The notes under the pieces: generated by a model
What the model saw: only the letters and a program-made list of their open reading frames with translations
Told to the model about the DNA's origin: nothing
The model's database searches: none
Position numbers and translations under genes: made by a program
Part shown: in pieces, positions 46,358 to 55,383 of the stretch
How the letters are laid out: each line of letters starts with the position of its first letter
Position numbering within the stretch: the stretch's first letter is position 1
Source: Sphingomonas suaedae
Lineage (GTDB): Bacteria; Pseudomonadota; Alphaproteobacteria; Sphingomonadales; Sphingomonadaceae
Reading direction: 5' to 3'
DNA length: 64,000 nt
Assembly (NCBI RefSeq): GCF_007833215.1
Contig: NZ_CP042239.1
Location: 1,488,001 to 1,552,000 of the forward strand

Positions 46358-47817
46358 ATGGGAGAGATATTGCTGGTCATCGACGAGGGAACGACCTCGA
46401 CCCGCGCGATGCTGTTCGCGCCCGACGGACGCTGCCTCGATAGCAAAGCGGTGCCGCTCAGCCAGGGCTATCCGCAGCCAGGCTGGGTCGAGCATGACGC
46501 CGCGCAGATCTGGGCCGAATCGGCCAATTGCGCGGCGGCGATGGTCGAGCGCGCGGGCGGATCCGACTCGATCGCGGCGATCGGCATCACCAACCAGCGC
46601 GAGACGGTGGTGTTCTGGGACAAGCAAAGCGGCGAGCCGCTGGCGCCCGCAATCGTGTGGCAGGACCGGCGCAGCGCCGAACTCTGCCGCGCGATGAAGG
46701 AACGCGGCGACGAGCCGGGGGTGCAGGCGCGCACCGGATTGCTGCTCGACCCCTATTTCAGCGGGACCAAGATCGCCTGGGCGATGGCGAACTGGCCGCA
46801 ATTGCGCGAAGCGGGCGACCGGCTGGCGATCGGGACGGTCGAGAGCTGGCTGGTCTGGAAGCTGACCGGCGGCTTGCATATCAGCGACGCCACCAATGCA
46901 TCGCGCACGCTCCTCATGGGCCTTGGCAGCGGGGGGTGGAGCGACGGCTGCTCGATCTGTTCGACTGTCCGCGCGGCGCGCTGCCCGAGATCGTCGACTG
47001 TGCGGGGCGGTTCGGCGAGACGACTTTGTTCGGCGGGCGCATCCCGATCTGCGGCATGGCGGGCGACCAGCAGGCGGCGACGATCGGTCAGGCGTGCCTG
47101 ACGCCGGGGGATACCAAGGCGACCTTCGGCACCGGCGCGTTCATGCTGACCAATGCCGGGGATCGCCAGCCCACCTCGCGCCACCGGCTGCTCTCGACAT
47201 TGCTGTGCCAGCTCGGCGGGAAGCGGACCTATGCGATCGAGGGATCGGTGTTCGTCGCGGGCAGCGTGGTGAAGTGGCTGCGCGATTCGCTGGGGCTGAT
47301 CGACGATGTGGGCGAGACCGAGGCGCTGGCGCGTAGCGTGGTCGACAATGGCGGAGTCTATTTCGTCCCTGCCCTGTCCGGCCTCGGCGCGCCGTGGTGG
47401 GAGCCAGGCGCGCGCGGGTCGATCAGCGGGCTCAGCCTCGCGAGCGGCAAGGCGCATGTCGTGCGCGCCGCGCTGGAGGCGATGGCGCACCAGAGCCATG
47501 ACCTCAAGACCGCCTTCGCCGCGGACGGTTGCGACTGGTCGCGGCTGCGCATCGACGGGGGAATGGTCGCCAACGACTGGATCGCGCAGGACCTGGCCGA
47601 CCTGCTGGACGTGCAGGTGGAGCGGCCGCGCTTTACCGAGACGACGGCACTTGGCGCCGCGATGCTGGCGGGCGTGGGATGCGGCCTTTTCGGGAGCCTC
47701 GAGGAAGCAGCGGCGATGCGCGGCGCGGTGGAGCTGTTCGAACCCGCCATGGCTGCCGCGACGCGCGACGCGCGGCTGGCGGGGTGGCAGCGGGCGGTGG
47801 CGGGCGTGGTCGGGTAA
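46358..47817 (+). pseudogene. glpK: glycerol kinase, interrupted by one frameshift
   Basis: The first part (46358 to about 46940) encodes the N-domain of GlpK: LLVIDEGTTSTRAMLF, YPQPGWVEHDA, NQRETVVFWD, WQDRRSAELC and ISDATNASRT. The continuation lies in another frame from about 46931 to 47817: CGMAGDQQAATIGQACLTPGDTKATFGTG, LSGLGAPWWEPGARG and RIDGGMVANDWIAQDL. Between them a single base seems to be missing near GSGGWSDGCSIC, next to a run of six G (46931-46936). In the intact protein this stretch would read ...GGWSDRLLDLF. Apart from that, the sequence looks fully conserved, so the defect is recent or a sequencing error. Glycerol kinase makes glycerol 3-phosphate. No glpF or glpD is near. 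Confidence 0.85.
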
Positions 47818-47892
47818 CAACTCCGCCCCGCATTGACCGCGATTCCGCCGCAATCGCTTGGCAGTGGGACCGCTCACCTCTAAGGACCGCGC

Positions 47893-48135
47893 ATGAGCGA
47901 TCGTAACGACATCTTTGCCACCGTCACCGGCCTGATCGAACCCTTCAACAAGAAGGGCATCGCACTGACCGATTCCACCACCTTTGCCGGCGATCTCGAA
48001 TGGGACAGCCTGACCGTGATGGATTTCGTCGCGGCGATCGAGGACGAGTTCGACATCATTATCACGATGAACATGCAGGCCGAGATCGAAACCGTCGGCC
48101 AGCTGGTCGATGCGGTCCAGAAGCTGAAGGCCTGA
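47893..48135 (+). CDS. acyl carrier protein of sphingolipid synthesis
   Basis: The protein has 80 residues and is acidic and helical. The phosphopantetheine site is EWDSLTVMDFV, with Ser39 (in place of the common Asp-Ser-Leu-Asp). It starts 5 bp before spt in effect: its stop is at 48133-48135 and spt begins at 48140, so the two form an operon. In sphingomonads and Caulobacter an ACP next to spt is thought to carry the acyl chain that serine palmitoyltransferase joins to serine, instead of acyl-CoA. Confidence 0.9.
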   Translation: MSDRNDIFATVTGLIEPFNKKGIALTDSTTFAGDLEWDSLTVMDFVAAIEDEFDIIITMNMQAEIETVGQLVDAVQKLKA

Positions 48136-48139
48136 CACA

Positions 48140-49393
48140 ATGACCGACGCGCTGCAGACCGCCGACGTGCCCGCCGCACTGGAGGGCACGAAGCCCGACC
48201 TGATGAGCAAGTTCGACGGCCTGATCGCCGAACGCCAGGCGCTGCTCGATAGCGGCGTGACCGATCCCTTCGCGATCGTGATGGAACAGGTGAAGTCGCC
48301 GACCGAGGCGGTGATCAAGGGCCGGGATACGATCCTGCTCGGCACCTATAATTATATGGGCATGACCTTCGACCCCGACGTGATCGCGGCGGGGCACAAG
48401 GCACTCGACCAGTTCGGCTCAGGTACCAATGGCAGCCGGATGCTGAACGGCACCTTTCGCGACCATATGGAGGTCGAACAGGCGCTGCGCGATTTCTATG
48501 GCGTAAGCGGCGCGATCGTCTTCTCGACCGGCTACATGGCCAATCTGGGCATGATCTCCACCCTGGCGGGCAAGGGCGACTACATCATTCTCGACGCCGA
48601 CAGCCACGCCAGCATCTATGACGGGTGCAAGCAGGGCGTCGCCGAGATCGTCCGCTTCCGCCACAACAGCGTCGAGGATCTCGACAAGCGGCTCGGCCGC
48701 CTGCCCGCCGAGGCCGGCAAGCTGGTGGTGCTGGAGGGCGTCTATTCGATGCTGGGCGACGTCGCCCCGCTCAAGGAAATGGTCGCGGTCGCCAAGAAGC
48801 ACGGCGCGATGGTGCTGAGCGACGAGGCGCATTCGATGGGCTTTTACGGCCCCAACGGCCGCGGCGTGTACGAGGCGCAGGGATGCGAGGGCGATGTCGA
48901 CTTCATCGTCGGCACCTTCAGCAAATCGGTCGGTACGGTCGGCGGATTCTGCGTGTCGAACCACCCGAAGTTCGAGGCGATCCGCCTCGCCTGTCGCCCC
49001 TATATCTTCACCGCGTCGCTGCCGCCCAGCGTGGTCGCGACTGCCGCGACGTCGATCCGCAAGCTGATGACCGCGCATGAAAAGCGCGAGCGGCTGTGGT
49101 CGAATGCACGTGCGGTCCATTCCGGCCTGAAGGAAATGGGTTTCAAGCTCGGCACCGAGACAGCGGAAAGTGCGATCATCGCGGTGATCCTGACCGATCA
49201 GGTTCAGGCGGTGATGATGTGGCAGGCGCTGCTCGAGGCCGGGCTCTACGTCAATATGGCGCGTCCGCCCGCGACCCCGGCGGGGACCTTCCTGCTGCGC
49301 TGCTCGCTGTGCGCCGAGCACACGCCCGAGCAGGTCGAGCGCATCCTGGCGATGTTCAAGAGTGCCGGACAGGCGACCGGAGTGATCGGCTGA
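48140..49393 (+). CDS. spt: serine palmitoyltransferase
   Basis: The protein has 417 residues and closely matches what I recall of the soluble homodimeric enzyme of Sphingomonas paucimobilis. It condenses serine with a palmitoyl chain to 3-oxo-sphinganine using PLP, the first step of sphingolipid synthesis. Visible landmarks are LLGTYNYMGM, GSGTNGSRMLNGT, DADSHASIYDGC, LVVLEGVYSMLGD, LSDEAHSMGFYG and the PLP-lysine in GTFSKSVGT (Lys262). The alternative AMON-family members KBL or ALAS are unlikely because of the ACP partner and these motifs. No 3-oxo-sphinganine reductase is in the window. Confidence 0.96.
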   Translation: MTDALQTADVPAALEGTKPDLMSKFDGLIAERQALLDSGVTDPFAIVMEQVKSPTEAVIKGRDTILLGTYNYMGMTFDPDVIAAGHKALDQFGSGTNGSRMLNGTFRDHMEVEQALRDFYGVSGAIVFSTGYMANLGMISTLAGKGDYIILDADSHASIYDGCKQGVAEIVRFRHNSVEDLDKRLGRLPAEAGKLVVLEGVYSMLGDVAPLKEMVAVAKKHGAMVLSDEAHSMGFYGPNGRGVYEAQGCEGDVDFIVGTFSKSVGTVGGFCVSNHPKFEAIRLACRPYIFTASLPPSVVATAATSIRKLMTAHEKRERLWSNARAVHSGLKEMGFKLGTETAESAIIAVILTDQVQAVMMWQALLEAGLYVNMARPPATPAGTFLLRCSLCAEHTPEQVERILAMFKSAGQATGVIG

Positions 49394-49441
49394 CCGTTGC
49401 AGGACTGGCCATCGCGCCACCCAAAGCCTAGGTTCCGCGCC

Positions 49442-51409
49442 ATGAGCGAGGGCGGTTTCGAGAAGTTCAGGCGTCGCGTGGTCGCGATGGACTGGCGCGC
49501 CGCGTCGATGATCCTGCTGGCGCTGCTGGGGATCGCGGTCCTCATCGGGCTTGTGGCCAACCAGCGGCTCGCGGACGGGCAGCGCGAAATCGCGCTGTCG
49601 CGCCAGTCCGAAAGCTACGAAGTGATGGTGCTGGCGCAAAGCCTGGGTGCGACGCTGGCCCGCGCCGAAGCGACGCTCGGCCGCTATGTCGTCGCGGGAG
49701 ACGATGCAGTGGGGCGTGACTTCGTCGCCGAATGGCAGGCGGCGGGCGGGCAGATCGCGCTGCTGGAACGCCGCGTGCGCAGCGATGCCGGACAGCGCGA
49801 CCGGCTCGCCCGCCTGCGCGCGGCCTATGCGGCGCGCGGAGACGAACTCGCACAGATCGCCCGCAACACCAATGTCCGTCGCAACCAAGCGGCCTATGCC
49901 TATTATAACGAAGCACGGCGTTCGCCCCATCTTGCCGCATTGTCGCGCGAGATCGGCGCGATTTTCGAGGCCGAGCGGGTCCGTCTTCGTCAACGCGCCG
50001 AACAGGCGCGCGCGACCGGCGCCGACGCCGTCGCGGAGACGCGCAACCTGATGCTGTTTGGCGTGCTCCTGGTCCTCGGCGCGATCGTGCTGGGCTGGCT
50101 GAACCTGCGCGCGGTGCGCGAACGCGCCGCCGCCGCCGCAGAGGCCGAGGCGCAGCGCCGCCGCACGACCGAACTCGAGGCCGCCGTCGCCCGCGCGACC
50201 GCCAGCCTCCAGGCCGAAGCGCGCGAACGCGCCGCGGCGGAGGCGCAGTTGCGCCAGGCGCAAAAGATGGAGGCGGTCGGCCAGCTGACCGGCGGTATCG
50301 CGCATGATTTCAACAATATGCTCGCGGTCGTGCTGGGCGGAATCGAGCTGGCGAAGCGCAACCTGCCCGAGGATGCCGGCGACGCGGCGCGCCATATCGA
50401 CAATGCCGCCGAAGGCGCCAGCCGCGCCGCCGCGCTGACCCGCCAGCTGCTCGGCTTCGCCCGCTCCGAAGCGCTGGCGCCCGAGGCGATCGAGCCGGGC
50501 GAGCTGATCGCGGGCATGTCCAATTTGCTTGATCGCACGCTGGGCGAAGGCATTTCCGTCGAAACGCGCTGCGAGAGTGCGGGATGGCATGTCTGGGCGG
50601 ATCGGGTGCAGCTCGAAAACGCGCTGCTCAACCTGGCGGTCAATGCGCGCGACGCAATGGACGGGCGCGGCACGCTCACCATTTCCTGCGGTCATGTGCC
50701 CCTGGACGGCGATCATGGCGGCGCGTGCGCGCCGGGCGATTATGTGCGCCTGTCGGTAACCGACACGGGATCGGGCATGTCCAAAGAGGTGATGGAGCGG
50801 GTCTTCGAACCCTTTTTCACCACCAAGCCGGTCGGCAAGGGAACGGGTCTGGGCCTCAGCCAGATTTTCGGGTTCGTCCGCCAGTCGGGCGGCGAGGTGG
50901 TGATCGATTCCGCAGTTGGCGAGGGCACGACGGTGACGATGCTGCTGCCCTGCCATGCCGCGAAGACGGACGAGTCTGCCGCTCCCGAACGGATCGGTCC
51001 GCAGGGCGCGCCCGGCGACGCGCTCGACATCCTTGTCGTCGAGGACGATCCCCGCGTCCTGTCCGCGACACTCGCCGCGCTGGAGGAGCTGGGCCACCGC
51101 CCCGTGGAGTGCGACGACCCGCTGAAGGCGCCCCGCATCATCGCGGGACTGCGCACGCTCGATCTGATCCTCACCGATGTCATCATGCCGGGCCAGACCG
51201 GGCCCGAGATGATCGCCGCGCTCGAGCCGCAACTGGATGGTGTCGCGATCCTCTATGTCACCGGCTATGCGGGCGAGGCGGAGCAGGACCGGTTCGGGGG
51301 GCGGCCGGTGCTGCGCAAACCCTTCACACTGGCGGGTCTGGAACAGGCGCTGGTCGATGCTCTGGCCTGGCGCCCCGCGCAAAGCGATGCCACCAGTGCC
51401 GCAGGGTAG
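49442..51409 (+). CDS. hybrid histidine kinase with CHASE3-like sensor and receiver
   Basis: The protein has 655 residues from the ATG at 49442. Domains in order: a membrane helix (about 21-40), a CHASE3-like extracytoplasmic helical domain (about 45-195, with TLGRYVVAGDD), a second membrane helix (about 205-223), a coiled coil, the HisKA domain with QLTGGIAHDFNN (phospho-acceptor His288), the ATPase with NLAVNARDAM, DTGSGM and KGTGLGLSQ, and a C-terminal receiver with LTDVIMPG (Asp579) and LRKPF. It follows spt by 48 bp on the same strand. No cognate response regulator or output domain is in the window. Confidence 0.92.
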   Translation: MSEGGFEKFRRRVVAMDWRAASMILLALLGIAVLIGLVANQRLADGQREIALSRQSESYEVMVLAQSLGATLARAEATLGRYVVAGDDAVGRDFVAEWQAAGGQIALLERRVRSDAGQRDRLARLRAAYAARGDELAQIARNTNVRRNQAAYAYYNEARRSPHLAALSREIGAIFEAERVRLRQRAEQARATGADAVAETRNLMLFGVLLVLGAIVLGWLNLRAVRERAAAAAEAEAQRRRTTELEAAVARATASLQAEARERAAAEAQLRQAQKMEAVGQLTGGIAHDFNNMLAVVLGGIELAKRNLPEDAGDAARHIDNAAEGASRAAALTRQLLGFARSEALAPEAIEPGELIAGMSNLLDRTLGEGISVETRCESAGWHVWADRVQLENALLNLAVNARDAMDGRGTLTISCGHVPLDGDHGGACAPGDYVRLSVTDTGSGMSKEVMERVFEPFFTTKPVGKGTGLGLSQIFGFVRQSGGEVVIDSAVGEGTTVTMLLPCHAAKTDESAAPERIGPQGAPGDALDILVVEDDPRVLSATLAALEELGHRPVECDDPLKAPRIIAGLRTLDLILTDVIMPGQTGPEMIAALEPQLDGVAILYVTGYAGEAEQDRFGGRPVLRKPFTLAGLEQALVDALAWRPAQSDATSAAG

Positions 51410-51492
51410 ATTTCCGCGCCCCGTTCGATATAGCGGGGACTCCCCGTCGATCGTCCGGCGACAGGCAGTGTGAAGGCGCGAAACCACCCCCA

Positions 51493-52692
51493 ATGACCGC
51501 ACTCGACCGGTACATGGCGCGCCTGATCGCCGTCCCCCTGATCTCCACGTTGCTGATCTCGGCGATGCTGCTGGTGCTCGACCGTATGCTGCGCCTGTTC
51601 GACTTCGTCGCAAGCGAGGGCGGGCCGGTCAGCGTGGTGTGGCGGATGCTCGCCAATCTGCTGCCCGAATATCTTGGGTTGGGCATTCCGATCGGGCTGA
51701 TGCTCGGCATCCTCCTCGCCTTTCGCCGCCTGGCGACCACGTCGGAGCTGGACGTGCTGCGCGCGGTGGGGATCAGCTATAACCGGATGCTGCTGGTCCC
51801 GTTCATGTACGCGATCACGCTGGCCGCGATGAACCTGGCGATCGTCGGCTATATCCAGCCGCTCGCGCGCTACAATTACGAAGGGCTGCGGTTCGAACTG
51901 CGCAGCGGCGCGCTGGGCGCATCGATCAAGGTCGGAGAGTTCACCAATCTGGGCGATCGGATGACGCTGCGGATCGAAGAGAGCCGCAATGAGGGGCGCG
52001 ACCTGTCGGGCATCTTCGTGAGCGCGCGCGCGCGGGGCGGCGATATCGTCTCGGCCACCGCCGAACAGGGCCAGTTCCTGCGTACCGACGATCCCGACGT
52101 CATCATCTTCCGCCTGACCAAAGGCACGTTGATCCACCAAAGCCCCAAATTCGATACGCCGCGCGTGCTGACCTTCGACGCGCACGACCTGCCGATCGAC
52201 TTGCCCAAATTCGAACAGTTCCGACAGCGCGGCGCCAGCAATCTCGAGCTCACCTTGCCCCAGCTGGCCAAGATCGGGTCCGATCCGGGCGTCACCGACG
52301 AGGAACGCGACACCAGCCGCTCGGCCTTCCACTTCCGAATGGTCGAGGTGGCGACGATGCTGCTCTTGCCGCTGCTGGCGCTGGCGCTGGGCGTGCCGCC
52401 CAAGCGATCGACATCGGCGCTGGGCGTGTTCCTGTCGATCGTGATGATCGTCACCTACCACAAGATCAACGAATATGCGCAGGACGTGGGCAGCCTCGGC
52501 CTGGTCGATCCGCTGATCGCCCTTTGGGGGCCGTTCCTGATCTTTGCCGGGCTGGTGCTGTGGATGTACTACACCATCGCCTATGTCCCCGGCGGCCAGC
52601 CGATCGGCGCGCTCGAGAAATTCTTTGCCAAGGCGTGGAAGGCGGTCGCGAAATATCTGCCTGGCAAGCGACGGAAGAAAGTGGCGACATGA
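51493..52692 (+). CDS. lptF: LPS-export ABC permease LptF
   Basis: The protein has 399 residues. It follows the YjgP/YjgQ pattern: N-terminal helices including LLISAMLLVLDRMLRLFDFV and LGLGIPIGLMLGILLAFRRLATTSELDVLRAVGIS (the conserved contact to LptB), a periplasmic beta-jellyroll (about residues 120-270), and C-terminal helices (VATMLLLPLLALALGVPP). LptF and LptG form the membrane part of the LptB2FG extractor. Its stop and the lptG start share ATGA. Confidence 0.93.
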   Translation: MTALDRYMARLIAVPLISTLLISAMLLVLDRMLRLFDFVASEGGPVSVVWRMLANLLPEYLGLGIPIGLMLGILLAFRRLATTSELDVLRAVGISYNRMLLVPFMYAITLAAMNLAIVGYIQPLARYNYEGLRFELRSGALGASIKVGEFTNLGDRMTLRIEESRNEGRDLSGIFVSARARGGDIVSATAEQGQFLRTDDPDVIIFRLTKGTLIHQSPKFDTPRVLTFDAHDLPIDLPKFEQFRQRGASNLELTLPQLAKIGSDPGVTDEERDTSRSAFHFRMVEVATMLLLPLLALALGVPPKRSTSALGVFLSIVMIVTYHKINEYAQDVGSLGLVDPLIALWGPFLIFAGLVLWMYYTIAYVPGGQPIGALEKFFAKAWKAVAKYLPGKRRKKVAT

Positions 52693-53792
52693 TCCACGCG
52701 CTGACCGATTTCTTTCCGTCCAGAACGGTGTCGCTGTACATGGCGCGCTCGTTCCTCATCAACACCTTCGCCTTTCTGTTCGGGCTGGTGCTGATCCTCC
52801 AGACGCTCGATCTGCTGAGCGAATCGGGGCGCATCCTTGCGTATCCGGGCAATGGCGATGCGCAGGTATGGAAATATGTCGGGCTGCGCGTGCCACAGAT
52901 CATCGCGACCTTTCTGCCCTTTTCCGTCCTGCTCGGCACCATCGTCACCTTCACGACGATGAACCAGAATAGCGAGATCATCGCGCTCAAGGCGTCCGGC
53001 CTGTCGGCGCATCAGGTGCTCGCCCCGCTGATGATCGCGGGCCTTGGCGTCGCGATCCTCTCGTTCAGCTTCAACGACCGGATCGTATCGCGCTCAAGCG
53101 CGACGCTCGCGGCGTGGAAGAAGGTCGAATATGGCCCTCTCCCCATCGATCGCGGCGATCGCAGCAATGTGTGGGTGCGCGAGGGGACGCATTTGATCCA
53201 CGCCATGCAGATCAAGGGCCGGGCCGATGCGGCGCAACTGGCCGGTATCACGATCTATGAGCGTGACGGCGCGGTACTCAAGTCGCTGGTCCGCGCGAAG
53301 ACCGGACGGCGCGAAGGCGATGGCTGGCGCGTCGAGGGCGCCGAGCGGTTCGACGTCGAATCGGGCACGCTGACGAAGCTTGGCAGCGTTGTGGTGGCGC
53401 GCGGCGTTCGCCCCGATCAGTTTACGCTGGCGAATGTCGATGCGGAAAGCCTGTCGTTCGGCGCGTTGAGCGAGGCGATCGACGATCTGCGCGCCGCGGG
53501 TCGCCCGACCAAGGCGCTGGAGGGCGCCCTATGGCATAAATTGTCGGGTCCGCTGTCGTCGGTGCTGATGCCGCTGCTGGCCGCCGTCGCCGCATTCGGC
53601 ATCGCGCGATCGGGCAAATTGTTCGTTCGCGCCGTGATGGGGATGGGCCTCGGCTTCCTTTATTTCGTGGCCGACAATTTCGCACTGGCGATGGGCAATC
53701 TCGGCGCCTACCCGCCCTTCCTGGCCGCATGGGCGCCGTTCCTGCTGTTCGCGATGATCGGCGAGGCGGTGCTTCTCAAGAGCGAGGAGTAG
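52689..53792 (+). CDS. lptG: LPS-export ABC permease LptG
   Basis: The protein has 367 residues. It starts MIHALTDFFPSRTVSLYMA, with NTFAFLFGLVLILQTLDLL and the LptG helix segment FLPFSVLLGTIVTFTTMNQNSEIIALKASGLSAHQVL. The periplasmic domain holds REGTHLIHA, and the last helices include LMPLLAAVAAFGIAR and GMGLGFLYFVADNFALAMG. It overlaps lptF by 4 bp. In a sphingomonad, which makes no LPS, the exported lipid is presumably something else. Confidence 0.93.
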   Translation: MIHALTDFFPSRTVSLYMARSFLINTFAFLFGLVLILQTLDLLSESGRILAYPGNGDAQVWKYVGLRVPQIIATFLPFSVLLGTIVTFTTMNQNSEIIALKASGLSAHQVLAPLMIAGLGVAILSFSFNDRIVSRSSATLAAWKKVEYGPLPIDRGDRSNVWVREGTHLIHAMQIKGRADAAQLAGITIYERDGAVLKSLVRAKTGRREGDGWRVEGAERFDVESGTLTKLGSVVVARGVRPDQFTLANVDAESLSFGALSEAIDDLRAAGRPTKALEGALWHKLSGPLSSVLMPLLAAVAAFGIARSGKLFVRAVMGMGLGFLYFVADNFALAMGNLGAYPPFLAAWAPFLLFAMIGEAVLLKSEE

Positions 53793-53803
53793 CGCGCCGC
53801 TGG

Positions 53804-54130
53804 TCAGCGATGGCGCAAGAACAAATCCCGCTGCGCCGAGTTTATCGCGTCATCGGCCCAATCAACTTCGCGCTTGCTAGCCGGGATATGGTCACCCCGA
53901 CCGTAGAATAGCGTCCCGTGGATGCCCTTAACGTCGCGCTTGAGGATGGGACGGGACCACATACGGTTTAGCGCCCTGCCCGCCGCCTCTTCACCGACAC
54001 GGTCGACGAAGTGCTCAACCAGTTCCATGTCGCAATCGCCCGGAAAGATCAGCGCGAACTCGTTATCGGACGCCTGAAAAACGCTGAATGTCGCATTATC
54101 GGCGTCGTCGATGATCTGGACGTTCTTCAC
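53804..54130 (-). CDS. small protein of unknown function, desaturase neighbour
   Basis: The protein has 108 residues from a GTG at 54130, 8 bp after the desaturase stop. It is soluble, acidic in its first half (VQIIDDADNATFSVFQASDNEF) and more basic in the second (RALNRMWSRPILKRDVKGIHGTLFYG, ending SAQRDLFLRHR). I recall similar small proteins in other sphingomonads but no function. Its place after the desaturase suggests a shared transcript. Confidence 0.7.
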   Translation of the reverse strand: MKNVQIIDDADNATFSVFQASDNEFALIFPGDCDMELVEHFVDRVGEEAAGRALNRMWSRPILKRDVKGIHGTLFYGRGDHIPASKREVDWADDAINSAQRDLFLRHR

Positions 54131-54138
54131 GTCGCGGT

Positions 54139-55260
54139 TCAGCCTGCGCGCTGCTTCATCGTGCTGGTCGCGAGGCGCGCCATGAGCCCCCGTAACGTGG
54201 GATAGTTCGCACCGTGATAGCTGGACTCCTGCCCCAGCGCGGTCGAGAGGCGGCGATGCGCCTCGCCCAGCGCATGATAGGGCAGGCTGGGCAGCAGGTG
54301 ATGCAGCGCGTGGAAGCGGAGGCCCACCGGCGCCCACAGATAGGGCAGGAAGCCGCCCGGCACATTGACGCTGTCGAGATATTGCGCGGTGACGGTCAGC
54401 GGCTCGCCCTCATTCTCCCACAGATGCGCGACAAGCGTGCGGACCTGGTTGAGCACCGCAACGCCCGAAATGACCGCCATATAGGTCAGGAACGGTCTGA
54501 GCGGCAGCACGCCGGTTGCGACCATGACGATCAAGCTGACCGCGACGATGCTGGCGCCGATCTCCTGCCAGCGCCATTGGCGGGCGAACGCGCCTTCGGG
54601 CGACTTGCGCTCGAACTTCGGGTTGATCTGGAGACCCGAATAGCGGCCGACCACGAGGCGGCGAAGCCGCTTCGAGAAGAGCGACAGCGGCCCCAGCACG
54701 CCAAAGCGCAGCAGCAGTCCGACCGGCATCAGCAGCGAGACGAGCAGAAATACCGGCAGCGTCCAGGGCTTCATCAGCGCGAGCGGGAGATATTCGGGGT
54801 CCTCGACCGTGCCATAGCGGGTGCGCGTATGGTGGATCGTGTGGATCCCCTCATACATGAAGCTGGGCAGCATCATCGGGATGCCGAGCAGCAGGTTCCA
54901 GCCGACGCGAAAGCCCGGCAGCAAGGAATGTTTGAGATGCGTGATCTCATGAATGAACAGGCTGGCGCGATAGAGCGCGAGCACCGCGACCACGCCGCTC
55001 GCCAGCGCCCAGCCGAGCGCGGGCGCAAGGATCGCACCCGCCAGCGCGGCATAGCCGAGCGCCGCCGACAGCAGGAAATCGGTCCAGTAGATGCGTGGGC
55101 TGGGCGTCTGAAGATCGCGCGTCAGCTCCGCCGCCGCGCGCAGCATCGCGCGGTCGTCGGCCATGCCGGACAGGCGGATCTTCGCCGCTGCTACCGGCGC
55201 TGCGGCTTCACGCTCCAGCGGAGCCGCATCAAGGGCTAGGCTATTCATGGGTCCGGCCAT
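54139..55260 (-). CDS. membrane fatty-acid desaturase
   Basis: The protein has 373 residues from the ATG at 55260; ATGs at 55248 and 55290 are alternatives because none has a strong ribosome-binding site. All three histidine boxes of membrane di-iron desaturases are present: HEITHLKH, HTIHHTRTR and FHALHHLLPSLPYH. Four to six hydrophobic segments flank them. It would insert a double bond in a membrane-lipid acyl chain; the substrate may be a phospholipid or, given the neighbourhood, a sphingoid or ceramide chain. It is divergent from the acyltransferase-like gene at 55384. Confidence 0.88.
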   Translation of the reverse strand: MAGPMNSLALDAAPLEREAAAPVAAAKIRLSGMADDRAMLRAAAELTRDLQTPSPRIYWTDFLLSAALGYAALAGAILAPALGWALASGVVAVLALYRASLFIHEITHLKHSLLPGFRVGWNLLLGIPMMLPSFMYEGIHTIHHTRTRYGTVEDPEYLPLALMKPWTLPVFLLVSLLMPVGLLLRFGVLGPLSLFSKRLRRLVVGRYSGLQINPKFERKSPEGAFARQWRWQEIGASIVAVSLIVMVATGVLPLRPFLTYMAVISGVAVLNQVRTLVAHLWENEGEPLTVTAQYLDSVNVPGGFLPYLWAPVGLRFHALHHLLPSLPYHALGEAHRRLSTALGQESSYHGANYPTLRGLMARLATSTMKQRAG

Positions 55261-55383
55261 TGGCAGGAGATCGTGGCCATTGCGTGGCATTTCAACAGGT
55301 CCCCGGCGTTCGTTCGTCCTCCGGTTGACTTGGGCACGCGTTGGCGTGAGTGCTTTGACGCTCATCAACGAAAGGTCCCGTTC

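Noticed and set aside
46528..47817. Second glpK frame as an independent kinase gene
   Set aside because: Its upstream part lacks similarity; only the part after about 46931 matches, and it continues exactly where the first frame stops matching, so one broken gene is the simpler reading.
48419..51613. Minus-strand open frame of 1064 codons opposite spt and the histidine kinase
   Set aside because: It has no family similarity, and the opposite strand carries clear motifs throughout.
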